From contig OZ023264.1 in the NCBI GenBank assembly GCA_964006375.1, positions 179,166,631-179,230,630 of the forward strand: a stretch of 64,000 nucleotides of DNA, given 5' to 3'. Shown one piece after another: positions 22,928-35,320 of the stretch; the stretch's first letter is position 1, and every line of letters starts with the position of its first letter. Under the pieces are notes generated by a model that worked only from the letters and a program-made list of their open reading frames with translations, searched no databases and had not been told where the DNA came from. This stretch comes from Tillus elongatus. Its lineage: Eukaryota; Arthropoda; Insecta; Coleoptera; Cleridae. The translations under genes and the position numbers were made by a program.

Positions 22928-25900
22928 CTACTGATTTGGTAACGGACACAGTTTAGTAACTGGCCGTTTCAACTCTCCCAACGCCGTTTTCACGGTAACT
23001 ACGCGAATGATATCGTCTGCTCCTTGATGGACTGAGCTGACACGTGCCATACGCCATCGCAGAGGTGGTGACAACTCATCTTTAATTAAAACAAGAGTAC
23101 CGATTCTCACGGGATTTGTTTCTGAATCCCATTTATTCCGCTGCTGCAAGGTATTAAGGTATTCGTGACTCCAACGGCGCCAAAACTTCTGTTGGAAAGC
23201 AGAGATATGTTGCCAACGTGACAAGCGAGACAACTTTAAATCTGACAAGTCATGTTCAATGAAGGAACCCAAGGGTTCTAAGTTTAAGAAATGCGAAGGG
23301 GAAAGAGCAGTTAAATCATTGGGGTCAGAGCTTAAACTACAAAGAGGTCTAGAGTTCAGAACAGCTTCAATTTGTGTGAAAACCGTCGACAATTCTTCGA
23401 AAGTAAGAATTTGATCACCTATAATTCGAGTTAAATGAGATTTAACTGACTTTATCCCAGCTTCCCATAAACCACCCATATGTGGGGCGGAGGGCGGATT
23501 AAAATGCCACTCAAAATTTGCCATTTCCACTGCAGATTTCATACAATCGAGAAGATATCTGCTGGCACCAACGAAATTTTTACCACAGTCGCTGTGAATT
23601 CTAACACAACTTCCTCGACGAGACACAAATCGACGAAAAGCGGCCAGAAACGCCTCGGTGGAGAGATCCGAAGCGAGTTCCAAGTGAACAGCCTTGGTGG
23701 TGAAACATACAAAAAGGCAAAGATAAGATTTCAAAGTTTTTGCACCCCGGCCTTTATTCATAGTAATAGTGAAGGGGCCGCCGAAATCCACACCCACAAA
23801 TTTAAAAGCCTTTATTTCCGATAATCGAGAGGAAGGCAAATTACCCATAAGTGGATATATGACAGGCGGGTTCACCCTAAAACATGTGTGACATTTTGAC
23901 AACACAGTTTTAATCGCACGGTGGGGAGATAATATCCAAAACTGTCGCCGAAGCAAACAATGCAGGGTATTAAATCCTGGATGTAAGTAGAATTTATGAT
24001 AGTATTCAATGATAAGAACAGTCAGGGCATGTTTTCTTGGGAGCAAAATAGGATGCTTAGCATCGAAATTCAATGAAGAATTCCTCAATCTACCACCAAC
24101 CCTTAAAATATTTTTATCATCAAGAAATTGATTAAGTTTCCTAATACTCTTTGAACAATTTTTATTTTGTGACAACAATTCTATGTCTGATTTAAACACA
24201 AAATGCTGCACTAACTTTATCAGTCTCAATAACGCATCTTGCAATTCCAGATGGGTAAATTTCTCACCCACCTTTTTCTTGTGCCGACAATATGAAGCAA
24301 ATCTCAGGCAGTAGCATATTACACGTTGCAACTTAGACAATGAGGAGAATCTACCAATAAATGAGAAGAAGTCCTCTGTTATGAAAACAGACAACGAATT
24401 TTTCACTTCCTCATGGAAGATTTCAGTACTATGTTCCTGAGAGATGCTTTGCTCTGGCCAATGCTCAGAAGTCAAACATAGCCAGGCAGGTCCAGTCCAC
24501 CATAAGGGATGTGCAACTATCTGCGATGGTAATATACCCCTACTAGAACAATCAGCAGGGTTCTGTGAGGATGGGACATATCCCCAGCAATGAGGAGGAA
24601 CGAGTTCCTGAATTTGTGCGACCCTATTCGCCACAAAGGTCTTCCACCGGTGAGAGGGAGAAGACAGCCAGTTAAGCGCCACTTTTGAATCTGACCATGC
24701 GAAGAGTTTATAATTTCTATGGACTAATACAAAGGCAGGTAAAATTGCATTTACCAATTCAGAAAGCAGTAATGCCGCACATAATTCTAGCCTGGGAAGA
24801 GACACTGTTTTCAACGGACTGACCTTCGACTTAGCAGCTACGAAATATATTTGAATGGGATCTGAAAGTATCCTAAGATAAACAACTGCAGCATACGCCT
24901 TTTCAGACGCATCACAGAAGGCAAGAAACTCAACAGCATGATTTAAATCGTCCATGTGAGTATATCTTGCTATGTGTATACTAGACAGTAAGTGTAGTTC
25001 AGATTGATATTGATCCCACTGCTGTGTCACAGCCGGAGGCAAGGGGTTATCCCAACCAAGTTTCAATGTCCAAATATGCTGAATTAGGCATTTTGTGAAA
25101 ACCGTACAAGGAGATAAAAACCCCAAAGGATCAAAAATCCTGGCTAACTCCGACAACATTGATCGCTTTGTACAAACACTTTGCCTCTGTCTTACTTCAA
25201 ATGTAAACTGATCCAAGAGTGGGTTCCATTGTAGACCTAAAATCTTAATAACGATTTCCTTTTCCGCATCAAATGAAATATTTTGCTGAAATTCCGTGGA
25301 AATATTATTCAGAACTTCCTGACTGTTACTTGCCCATTTACGTAAAGGAAAACCACCCGCTTCACAAAGCCCAATTATTTGTCTCTGTAATTCCGCTATT
25401 GCTTCCAGCGAAGAGGCTCCTGTGATAACATCGTCGACATAGACATCATTTTTCAAGACTTCTGATGCTACAGGAAAACTGCTGCACTCATCAACAGCGA
25501 GCTGTTGTAGTGTACGTAATGCCAGATAAGGAGAGGGTTTGACTCCAAACGTAACCGTTTTAAGTCTGTACTCTCGTACCGGCTCATCATCTTTGAATCT
25601 CCACAAAATACGCTGATAGTCACACTGATCGGAAACTACCTGAATCTGACGATACATGTGTTTAATGTCAGCAATAACAACAAACTTATGGAAACGGAAA
25701 CGAGTCAACAAAATTGCAATATCCTGTTGTAATTTGGGACCCGTGTACAATGTATCATTTAACGAAAGACCATTACTTGATTTTGATGAAGCGTCATAGA
25801 CAATTCTCAGCTTCTTCTCGTTAATGACCGCATGATGAGGAATATAATACACATCCTTTTTTTCAATTTGTGCTTCTGGCACAACTTCCATATGATTAGA

Positions 25901-28156
25901 ATCCAAATATTCCTTCATACAATTTATATAACCTGCACGAATGCTAGGATTCTTTAGGAGAGATTTCTCTAACGAGTAAAATCTCCGAAGAGCCATATCA
26001 CGAGAGCGCCCTAAGTGGCAACCATCCTCTCGAAATGGAAGTGACACCACATACCTACCTGAAGGATTTCTCGAATGAGTTTCCAAGAAATGGCGTTCAC
26101 AATAACTGTCTTCTTTATTGGTTATTACAGAGGGAACATTTTCTAATTCCCAGAATTTGCTAACTATATGATCAATTGAAACCTCTGAAAATAAACAAAC
26201 CTGCTCAGACTGTTGCGGCACTCCACATGTCACCTTTCCCATTAGAATGTACCCAAAAATAGTATTTATCGCAATGGGATCACCAATCCCTTCACCCTTA
26301 ACTACACCCCCTGTCAACAGATACGGAACAAATTCCGCACCTAACAACATATCTAAGGGCTGAGGTAAATGAAACTTTGGATCGGCCAATTTGAGGCCAT
26401 CAAGATGCTTCCAATTTTGAGGGTCCACGGTTGTATCAGGCAAATCCGAACAAATTTTTGGTAAAACAACAGCTTCTATGTTCAAGGTTGGGGCCAACAT
26501 GTCACGAGGTCGAATATAGCAATTTACTATACCCTTTCCAACAGCAGATGGTGTTTGACTTAAACCTCTAACTGTGACGCAAGAGCTTTTCCTTCGAAGC
26601 CCAAGTCTCTGAACACATGCTTCCGAAATGAAGGATAACTGGCTGCCTGAATCCAAAACCACACGAATGAGTTGAGAACTCCCTGAGCAATCAACACTCT
26701 CCACAACAGCAGTACCCAACAACACCGTCGAAACAGATGCCAAAACACTTAGGCCAATATTACTAGAACCACCTTGCCCCATCGGACACAAAATCTGATC
26801 AGCTTGTACCCCAGTTGAAGAGCTTTGTAGTTCATCTACATTTGAACCATCTGATGTTGATGTCTCAGAGTTTAAGCAAACATTAGTGTGCTGACTGGTT
26901 AAGCCTGAATTGTCTGATTTGGATCTATCCTTGTGAACCTGTCCCTTAAAATGCAACAAAGTGTTATGTCTCTGCTTACACTGGCCACACTTTCTCTTTG
27001 ATTTGCAACCTGAAACACGATGTGACTCACCAAAGCAAAGTATACAACGATTCAATGATTTTATCACAGTAAATCTATCCTGAGGTGACTTATTTAAAAA
27101 TACATCACATTTATATAGCTCATGTTTGGATTCACAAAGACTACATTTACATGAATTCACAATCAACGAAATCCGTGAAGATTTAGTTGAGGGACCAGCT
27201 CTCCTACCTTTAGTATCAAAGTCCCCACAAGAGTTTTCAAGTGCCCGAGCCTGGGCATAAACAAACTCAATCAACTCCTGAATTGAGGGCAATGCATCAT
27301 CTAAAATAGTTAACTCAAACCGTTCCCTAGTCTGGCCATCCAATTTACGAACAAGAAGATTCAGCAACAAAAAATCAAGTTGATTTTCAAGGTCAGGAAT
27401 TATTGACCTAAATGCACTTAAATTTTCAGAAAAGCTATTTATGACATGGTTTAAATTTTTTGAAGTTCGCTCCATTACAGGAGGAATTTTATACAAGGCC
27501 TGCAAATAACTACCTGCTATGATACGTTTATTCATGTATCTTTTATCCAGTAAATTTAAAGCAATTGGATAGTTTGAAGCAGTTAATTGCAGTGATTTAA
27601 CTAAAACACTAGCTTCACCTTTCAAAGATAAAAGTAAATAATGAAATTTTTCAATATCACTTAAATTCTGATTTTCATCAACTAAGCTTTTAAACAATTC
27701 AAAAAAACATTGATATTCTTTTATGTCACCAGCAAAAGAAGGAAGTTGTATACAAGGAAGCTTGACACATGTTTGCTTAGAGCCTTCAGTATTAATCTTA
27801 CTTACAGTTGTCTTTCTTTCCAATATTTCCAAAACACACCGTTGTTTTTCCTTAATTGAATAATACAAGTCTTCAAAATTTTGCAAACATTCATGTTCCT
27901 GATCTAATTTTTCCTCTTGGTCATTTTCAATAAACATTTCTAGGATTTTAGAGTGAAGTAACTGATGTGCAGAGTTTAACTGGTATAAATCCTCACATCT
28001 AGTCAAAGCTTTATATATATCACCCTCATCTTCACTTCTCTCAGCAACTATTAACAACTCAAGAATTTTCTGGCATTTAGAACTAATAATAAATGTTTCT
28101 GCCTTTAAAAGTCTCAATTTTTTATCCATTGTAATTGTCAGACAGCAAATTAACAA
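22928..28156 (-). CDS. BEL/Pao gag-pol polyprotein
   Basis: Uninterrupted 1,742-codon frame. In order: a DUF1759-type gag region (about residues 130-310; IQLPSFAGDIKEYQCFFELF), zinc knuckles (about 335-400; CILCF...HRVSGC, CGQCKQRHNTLLH), an aspartic protease (about 500; VVLDSGSQLSFIS), reverse transcriptase (about 740-1000; VIADIKHMYRQIQV and DVYVDDVITGA, the BEL/Pao YVDD motif), RNase H (about 1080-1200; FLAFCDASEKAYAAVVY), integrase with an HHCC-like segment (about 1390-1425; CHTCF), DDE-type motifs (FKFVGVDFGGPF, IHSDCGKNF, MGGLWEAGIKSVK), and a DUF5641-like C-terminus (WQHISAFQQKFWRRW). No env-like ORF follows. The first ATG is used; a second Met ten codons later (MDKKLRLLKAE) is equally likely. 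Confidence 0.95.
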   Translation of the reverse strand: MLICCLTITMDKKLRLLKAETFIISSKCQKILELLIVAERSEDEGDIYKALTRCEDLYQLNSAHQLLHSKILEMFIENDQEEKLDQEHECLQNFEDLYYSIKEKQRCVLEILERKTTVSKINTEGSKQTCVKLPCIQLPSFAGDIKEYQCFFELFKSLVDENQNLSDIEKFHYLLLSLKGEASVLVKSLQLTASNYPIALNLLDKRYMNKRIIAGSYLQALYKIPPVMERTSKNLNHVINSFSENLSAFRSIIPDLENQLDFLLLNLLVRKLDGQTRERFELTILDDALPSIQELIEFVYAQARALENSCGDFDTKGRRAGPSTKSSRISLIVNSCKCSLCESKHELYKCDVFLNKSPQDRFTVIKSLNRCILCFGESHRVSGCKSKRKCGQCKQRHNTLLHFKGQVHKDRSKSDNSGLTSQHTNVCLNSETSTSDGSNVDELQSSSTGVQADQILCPMGQGGSSNIGLSVLASVSTVLLGTAVVESVDCSGSSQLIRVVLDSGSQLSFISEACVQRLGLRRKSSCVTVRGLSQTPSAVGKGIVNCYIRPRDMLAPTLNIEAVVLPKICSDLPDTTVDPQNWKHLDGLKLADPKFHLPQPLDMLLGAEFVPYLLTGGVVKGEGIGDPIAINTIFGYILMGKVTCGVPQQSEQVCLFSEVSIDHIVSKFWELENVPSVITNKEDSYCERHFLETHSRNPSGRYVVSLPFREDGCHLGRSRDMALRRFYSLEKSLLKNPSIRAGYINCMKEYLDSNHMEVVPEAQIEKKDVYYIPHHAVINEKKLRIVYDASSKSSNGLSLNDTLYTGPKLQQDIAILLTRFRFHKFVVIADIKHMYRQIQVVSDQCDYQRILWRFKDDEPVREYRLKTVTFGVKPSPYLALRTLQQLAVDECSSFPVASEVLKNDVYVDDVITGASSLEAIAELQRQIIGLCEAGGFPLRKWASNSQEVLNNISTEFQQNISFDAEKEIVIKILGLQWNPLLDQFTFEVRQRQSVCTKRSMLSELARIFDPLGFLSPCTVFTKCLIQHIWTLKLGWDNPLPPAVTQQWDQYQSELHLLSSIHIARYTHMDDLNHAVEFLAFCDASEKAYAAVVYLRILSDPIQIYFVAAKSKVSPLKTVSLPRLELCAALLLSELVNAILPAFVLVHRNYKLFAWSDSKVALNWLSSPSHRWKTFVANRVAQIQELVPPHCWGYVPSSQNPADCSSRGILPSQIVAHPLWWTGPAWLCLTSEHWPEQSISQEHSTEIFHEEVKNSLSVFITEDFFSFIGRFSSLSKLQRVICYCLRFASYCRHKKKVGEKFTHLELQDALLRLIKLVQHFVFKSDIELLSQNKNCSKSIRKLNQFLDDKNILRVGGRLRNSSLNFDAKHPILLPRKHALTVLIIEYYHKFYLHPGFNTLHCLLRRQFWILSPHRAIKTVLSKCHTCFRVNPPVIYPLMGNLPSSRLSEIKAFKFVGVDFGGPFTITMNKGRGAKTLKSYLCLFVCFTTKAVHLELASDLSTEAFLAAFRRFVSRRGSCVRIHSDCGKNFVGASRYLLDCMKSAVEMANFEWHFNPPSAPHMGGLWEAGIKSVKSHLTRIIGDQILTFEELSTVFTQIEAVLNSRPLCSLSSDPNDLTALSPSHFLNLEPLGSFIEHDLSDLKLSRLSRWQHISAFQQKFWRRWSHEYLNTLQQRNKWDSETNPVRIGTLVLIKDELSPPLRWRMARVSSVHQGADDIIRVVTVKTALGELKRPVTKLCPLPNQ

Positions 28157-28672
28157 ACTAAATGTCTAACTTGCAAACAAGTTAAAAATTTCATAAATGA
28201 AATTAACCTATTGTTTTTTATGTATCAACTAATTGATACAAAGTATTCAAATATTATGTATTTTATGTAAACAACGAATTGATTACAAGTTTGATCACTT
28301 CTATCATGTAAACATTAACATAACCTATCTTATGTATATTAGGCAGAACATCAGAAATGTCAAACGTCAAACCCCGTGAGAAATAAAATTATGACAGGCC
28401 ACAGAATATAGAAATATGTGGTAGTTAAATTACAGAACAGTCGTTACAAATGAACTACAAGTAGATCACCACCCAGCAGCGATGACGACAATAAGCCGAC
28501 GGACACGAATCGTCCTTAATCGACACGATTCAAGAGTTGAACAAAAGCGGTATAAAAAAACGCGATAAAAACCCGATAAGATATAGTATCGCATTTACGT
28601 TTATTTTAACGCTTTTTGAACGAATTTAAGTTATTTAATGCAGACTATGATAATCCTGGGTCGATGGACCAA

Positions 28673-29247
28673 TGAGAGGGACTGTATTTAAACGCAATTG
28701 AATAATTTCTAATTTCAACTGTCGTTCCATAGGCACTAATAGGGATTCACAGGATAACTTAGCCGCATATAAATATCAAAACACTTACGATTATTCAGCG
28801 TTTTCTCATGCAGATAGGTGTTGGAATCTTGCCTTTGTTCGTACACTTCGCCGCCAACTTCTTCAGTCTTGCTAACAATACTGAAGCCCACTACAACTGC
28901 AGGTGGATAAGGTATGTCAACTCATGCGAACATGGGTTATTAGCTAGCTAATCGTCGGAGCACGGGTAACTCGCGAACGACGTGCTTTCTGGTTGACATC
29001 AACAACTCAACTCTCCTTCAAACGAACAAGACTTCGTAAAATGCGATCGCGCACATGCGCAGTGCACCAAAACATCGAGAAATGCATAATAGATATATAC
29101 AGCAAATTAATTCCTGCTGAGTACCAAGGAACGAAAGTAAACTAAAACGTCATAGTCTGCACCAATAATAACAATACAAATAAAATGGAAATAAAACATA
29201 AATAAGTAATAAAAAAATAAAATAAAAATAATTATTACATTCTTGAA
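28673..29247 (-). repeat. BEL/Pao LTR, right copy (5' LTR), outer end clipped
   Basis: Matches the left LTR but ends ...ATTCTTGAA and then joins GACCAAAATC, so the terminal CA is missing. The start at 28673 is the normal TGAGAGGG. Confidence 0.9.
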
Positions 29248-30275
29248 GACCAAAATCTAGAGGGATGAACCTTAAGAGACTCTTCAGTTTACGGGGGCAG
29301 GTGTTTATTCAGAAGGACCGAGGGCAAGTAACAGCATTTCCTTCGGAGCCCATGCAACAGTCTTTCAGGCCAAAATGTATGCCATCCTGCACTGTGTGCG
29401 GGAGAACAATATGAGGGGCTACACCAACAAGCAGATCCTCATAGCCACAGACAGCCAGGCAGCCCTTAAGGCCCTAAGTAGCCCACAGGTAAATTCCTGG
29501 CTGGTAAGTGAGTGCCGAGACGAGACGAGCGACCTGGCTGTGCAGAATGAGGTCACCCTCATCTGGGTGCCGGGTCACTCGGGGGTCAAAGGCAATGAAG
29601 AAGCTGACAGTTTCGCGAAGAGAGGGTCAGCAGAACCATTTATGGAACCAGAACCGGCTCTGGGCGTGTCAAAAGGCACTACCAGGGGAGCCATTAAGTC
29701 CTGGGTCAGAAACCAACACAAGGTATACTGGGAAGAATGTCCAGGGTTCAGACATGGGAAGTCAATAATTGAGGAACCCAGTTCAAAGAGAGCTGTGCAG
29801 TTGCTAAATCTTGGCAGAGGACAGCTCAGAAATATAACAGGTCTCTTGACAGGACACATGGCCGCCAAGAAACACCTGCATAGAATGGGGCGGTTCGAGG
29901 GGGACCTCACATGCAGACTCTGCGGCGAAGGGGAGGAATCAGCCCAGCAGATCTTGTGTGAGTGTATAGCTCTGGACCGCAAAAGACAACTGATCTACGG
30001 TTAGTCTAGACCGGAGACAGAGCATTATAAAACTTCACCCTACCAATCGCTGTGCAGACTGGTTCAAGGCACAGTGATTTTGGAATGGGTGGAGTGAAGA
30101 GACTAAGGGCATACACAATAGGCCAAGGGCTGCAGTGCTATCGGGGCGGCAAAGCCGCGGACGAGCCCTGAGGGAGGAAAAAAAGGTAAGCCAATTAATT
30201 CAATCCATTCATTTGAAATCGTTTCTGTTACTATGTCAAAAAGATCTTAATTTAAACTTATTACTAAAAAATCTC

Positions 30276-31942
<1,667 letters not shown>

Positions 31943-32650
31943 TATTTTACCTTGTTATAAGTTCAAAAAGAACATAACTTTGAAAAAACGAACATAAAAA
32001 TATCGACTGATTTCAATATTCGATGCATTATTATTCCACTAGATTTAAATTGGAAATACATGTGACGTGTTCTCACTCCACTATCTGATTGGGCAAAAGT
32101 TACTGGACAAGCTATCTAATCTACAAACCTTGGTTCTTGGCAGCGTCTTGGTGTCATTAGTTGTTTCGATAAGCCTTTGTACAAAATTACCTGAAGCACC
32201 CCGCAAAATAATTGTTTTTCTTACAAAGAAATGCAAGATACGGTTCAAATTTTAAATCAAAGCTTGAATTGCGGGATGGGAAGGACGATGATGGCAACCA
32301 AAATAATTACAGAGTTTGCAAAAGGTTTGCGTGACATTTCGCCCATTTTCATAGTGAGTTTTAATCATGAAAATGGGGTGCTCGATTGAATAACGCTTCA
32401 TAACTTCAAATGGCAAAGATTATCAATCGTAATTATGAAATTTTGGCAACTGTCAGTTTGACAGAGGGAAAATAATGCCAACGTTAAAATTCAACTTCTT
32501 TCTGGGACACGTTTTATAAAACATTCAAAGTATTATATCACATAAATCATGTAGGCATCTCAATTTTCAAATTGACTGAGAATATAAAAGCTGGTGAAAA
32601 CTGAGTAACAGGATTAACTTTTATTATATTTGAAGCTTGTAAATATGGTA
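31943..32650. other. JAK intron 4, no recognised feature
   Basis: AT-rich sequence between the repeat and the hAT nest. I see no coding frame, RNA gene or clear repeat. Confidence 0.5.
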
Positions 32651-32886
32651 GTATTAACTAGTGATGGGCAAAACGGTTATTTTCTATTAACAGTTGAACC
32701 TGTTACCGTTATTTATTAATAAACCGTTGAAAATAACAGGTACAGTTATTTATCTGCTATTTTGAACTGGATAGTCAATCGATAATGTCCTACGTTCCCA
32801 AAGCTGTGAGCGAGAGCGAGCACACTAGAGTATAAATAACGTGTTAAGTAATATGTTATAAAGTATATATTGCATAGCATACCCAT

Positions 32887-33790
32887 TAGTGATGGGAAAA
32901 ACGGTTATTTTCTGTTAACAGTTGAAGCCGTTAACGTTATTTAATAATAACCGCTGAAAATAACGGCTTCAGTTATTTTAAACTGGATAGTCGATCGATA
33001 GTATCCTACATTCCCAAATCTGTGAGCGAGAGCGAGCACACTAGTATAAATGCATTGTATTTTTACCCCGTTATTTCACGTAGTGTATAAATCTCAAATT
33101 TTGTCGATATGAAAAGGAAACAAAAGGTTAAGAAATTATAATAAGCGTGTCGTAAATCTTTTGCCCCTCTGAAGTGAAACTTTTAGAAATCAGAAAGGAG
33201 TCTTATATTAATATTTACTTAGATGTTTTAGGAATTACAAACTAGTCATTTCTAAGAAATTTATTTTATGAGGGGTCTTTACGTAAATGTCAATGCCACA
33301 GCAAGAATCAATAAATATCATTATTTATCACGTCTTGGGACGTTAGAACTTTTATTGCTACACAGGGAGTGATTCTAAGAACTCCATAACATAACGCAGC
33401 TCATAAAATTTCGGTAAAGAAATTTGCCTTTATTCTGTACATATGGTTTGTTATTACTTTATGCTTTTATTCTTTCTTAGAAAGATCTCTATCTCTAGTT
33501 ACATTTTCGGTTCACTGGTCATCTTTATCAGTCCACTTTTAAAAACTGTGCAAACAACAGCCAACGGTATAAAAAATTGAGTTTGAGTTTTAAAAAAAAT
33601 TGGAAGATATATAGTATTAATTGTTTATTTACTTATTTTAATATTCGTTGTTTTAAAATTAGTTTCAAAAATTTCAAAGGGCTGTTACTTGGAGGAGAAG
33701 GGGTTTCAAGAAAAACTTAATAAAAAGACACCCCTTATTTTTCGCCAAAGAATCACCCTGTAAAATTTTTCGTATCAATTTGAAAACACC

Positions 33791-33879
<89 letters not shown>

Positions 33880-34628
33880 TTTAATTTTTTATATTTAAAT
33901 GTATATAGATATTAAAAAATGTTGTATCATTCTATTTTTTTATCAATTTGATAACTATTATCAGACAAACGAAAATGACATGTTAACTGTTTTCTTAGGT
34001 AATGTATATAAATTTAAATAAATAAGTATATTAATTTCACGTGAAATAACCATATTTTGCGTTGTCTATAGTGAAAGTAATAACACGTTTTTACAGAAAT
34101 TCTTCTTTTCACCCAACATTTTTTATTATTAAATATTTGGCTTTACATACTATTGGGAAACTCAACTGTTTCAAAAATAACAGCTTCTCAGTTTAACAGA
34201 TTAACTCTGTGTAGTAGTGTCCGTATGCTGTATCCCCATCAACAACCGGTTAAAGTTAAAATTAAAATTAAACCGTTTTGTTGTACCGAAGATCGTACGT
34301 CCCTAAAGCTGTGAGCGAGAGCGAGCACACTAGTATAAATAATAATGTTATGAAGTATAGTCCGCACCATACATATTTAGCATTCCCAATCTCAAGGCTA
34401 TTCTTCCCGTTAAATGGTTAAATAACAGTTCCCGATGAAAACCGATGTTTATTCATCGAACCTAGTTGCAGTAAAACTGAAACAACAGGCACGACTCCGA
34501 ATTCTAGTTTAGTGTAAAAAGCGTTACTTTTTAAGCTGTTTTTTTTATAAATCCATAACTGGTGGTTACCGTTACGGCTTGGTAACCATTTAAAAATAGC
34601 TGACAGTTAAATAACGACCCATCACTAA
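32887..34628. mobile_element. hAT-type non-autonomous element (inner), perfect 8-bp TSD
   Basis: Ends TAGTGATGGGAAAAACGG at 32887 and ...CCCATCACTA at 34628, with identical 8-bp duplications ATACCCAT at 32879-32886 and 34629-34636. It shares terminal families and the GTGAGCGAGAGCGAGCACAC block with the outer element (32805, 33020, 34311). The interior contains (TA)n (33794-33876) and no transposase. Confidence 0.9.
33794..33876. repeat. (TA)n microsatellite
   Basis: TA array of about 83 bases inside the inner hAT-type element, following ACACCCTG. Confidence 0.9.
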
Positions 34629-34930
34629 TACCCATACATATTTAGCATTCCCAGTCTCATGTCCATTCATTCCGTTAAATTTAACAGTTGCCGATAAAAA
34701 CCGATGTTTATTCATCGAAGCTAGTTGCAGTGGAAAAGAAACAGATACGAGTCCGAATTCTAGTTTAGTCTAAAGCGTTATTTTGTACCTGTTATTTTTA
34801 TATATCGAGAACAGGTGGTTACCGTTGCGACTCAGCAACCGTTAAAAAATAACAGACAGTTAAATAACGACCCATCACTAGTATTAATATAAAAATAGAT
34901 AAACTTTTAAACATAATAATATATAATTAC

Positions 34931-35050
34931 CTATCTTTCATACAGATATCAATGTAATATGTATTATACTTGGATTCACTTTCACGTATAATAAAACAAC
35001 CATGCTTGTTGGCCCGTTTTTCTTCTAATTTAGCATACGAAAATTCACCA
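34931..35050 (-). CDS. hop: Janus kinase, exon 4 (SH2 N-terminal half)
   Basis: Exon from acceptor TTTTGCAG at 35051 to donor GTAATT at 34930, entry and exit phase 2. Product GEFSYAKLEEKRANKHGCFI continues IRESESKYNTYY. This is the first half of a JAK SH2 domain: helix A with K-L, then G-x-[FY]-[IL]-[IL]-R. The Arg of the IIRESE strand is at the phosphotyrosine-binding betaB5 position. Joined to exon 3 it gives CHGPVG-GEFSYAKL, equal to the CHGPI-x-F-x-x-x-K-L junction of vertebrate JAKs. Confidence 0.85.
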
Positions 35051-35320
35051 CTGCAAAAGAAATCGATTGATTAGCACATAATCACAAACATAAAACAAAA
35101 ACTTATAGCTTAGCACCAGGTTCATAAGTAATTTTCACAAACGAAATAAAAGTGCAAACTATGAAGTAATTTGTAGTAGGCAATCTCTTATTTAATAAGT
35201 AATATGATTTTCAGGAGGACGAGGAAGTGGAAGATATTAGAGATGGAAATCATAGTTACTTCTGAATACTACTATGTGTTCGTTACTTTCGGATTGAGAA
35301 TTCGTTACTTTGTATCTGTA

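Larger units (their letters stand above)
22318..29247 (-). mobile_element. BEL/Pao LTR retrotransposon, coding-intact
   Basis: Minus-strand element with near-identical LTRs: 22318-22893 (576 bp, TG...CA) and 28673-29247 (575 bp). They differ by about one substitution, one extra A in an A run and the loss of the terminal CA on the right copy. The internal region has a single long gag-pol frame. A purine-rich tract (GGGGTGCGGAA on the minus strand) sits directly next to the 3' LTR. A TTGGTCCATCGACCC-type primer-binding candidate directly follows the 5' LTR. LTR similarity and the intact frame imply a recent insertion. It lies inside a copy of the (TA)n-bearing repeat in JAK intron 4. Confidence 0.93.
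32659..34880. mobile_element. hAT-type non-autonomous element (outer), split by a second copy
   Basis: Inverted ends TAGTGATGGGCAAAACGG at 32659 and ...CCCATCACTA ending at 34880. The flanking 8-mers are GTATTAAC (32651-32658) and GTATTAAT (34881-34888), 7 of 8 matching, as expected for a hAT. The actual outer element is about 470 bp (32659-32886 plus 34629-34880); the rest is the inner insertion. It has subterminal ACGGTTATTTT and TAACAG repeats and no coding capacity. Confidence 0.85.

Noticed and set aside
23480..23824. Plus-strand 114-codon ORF in the BEL region
   Set aside because: Antisense of the integrase; no independent evidence.
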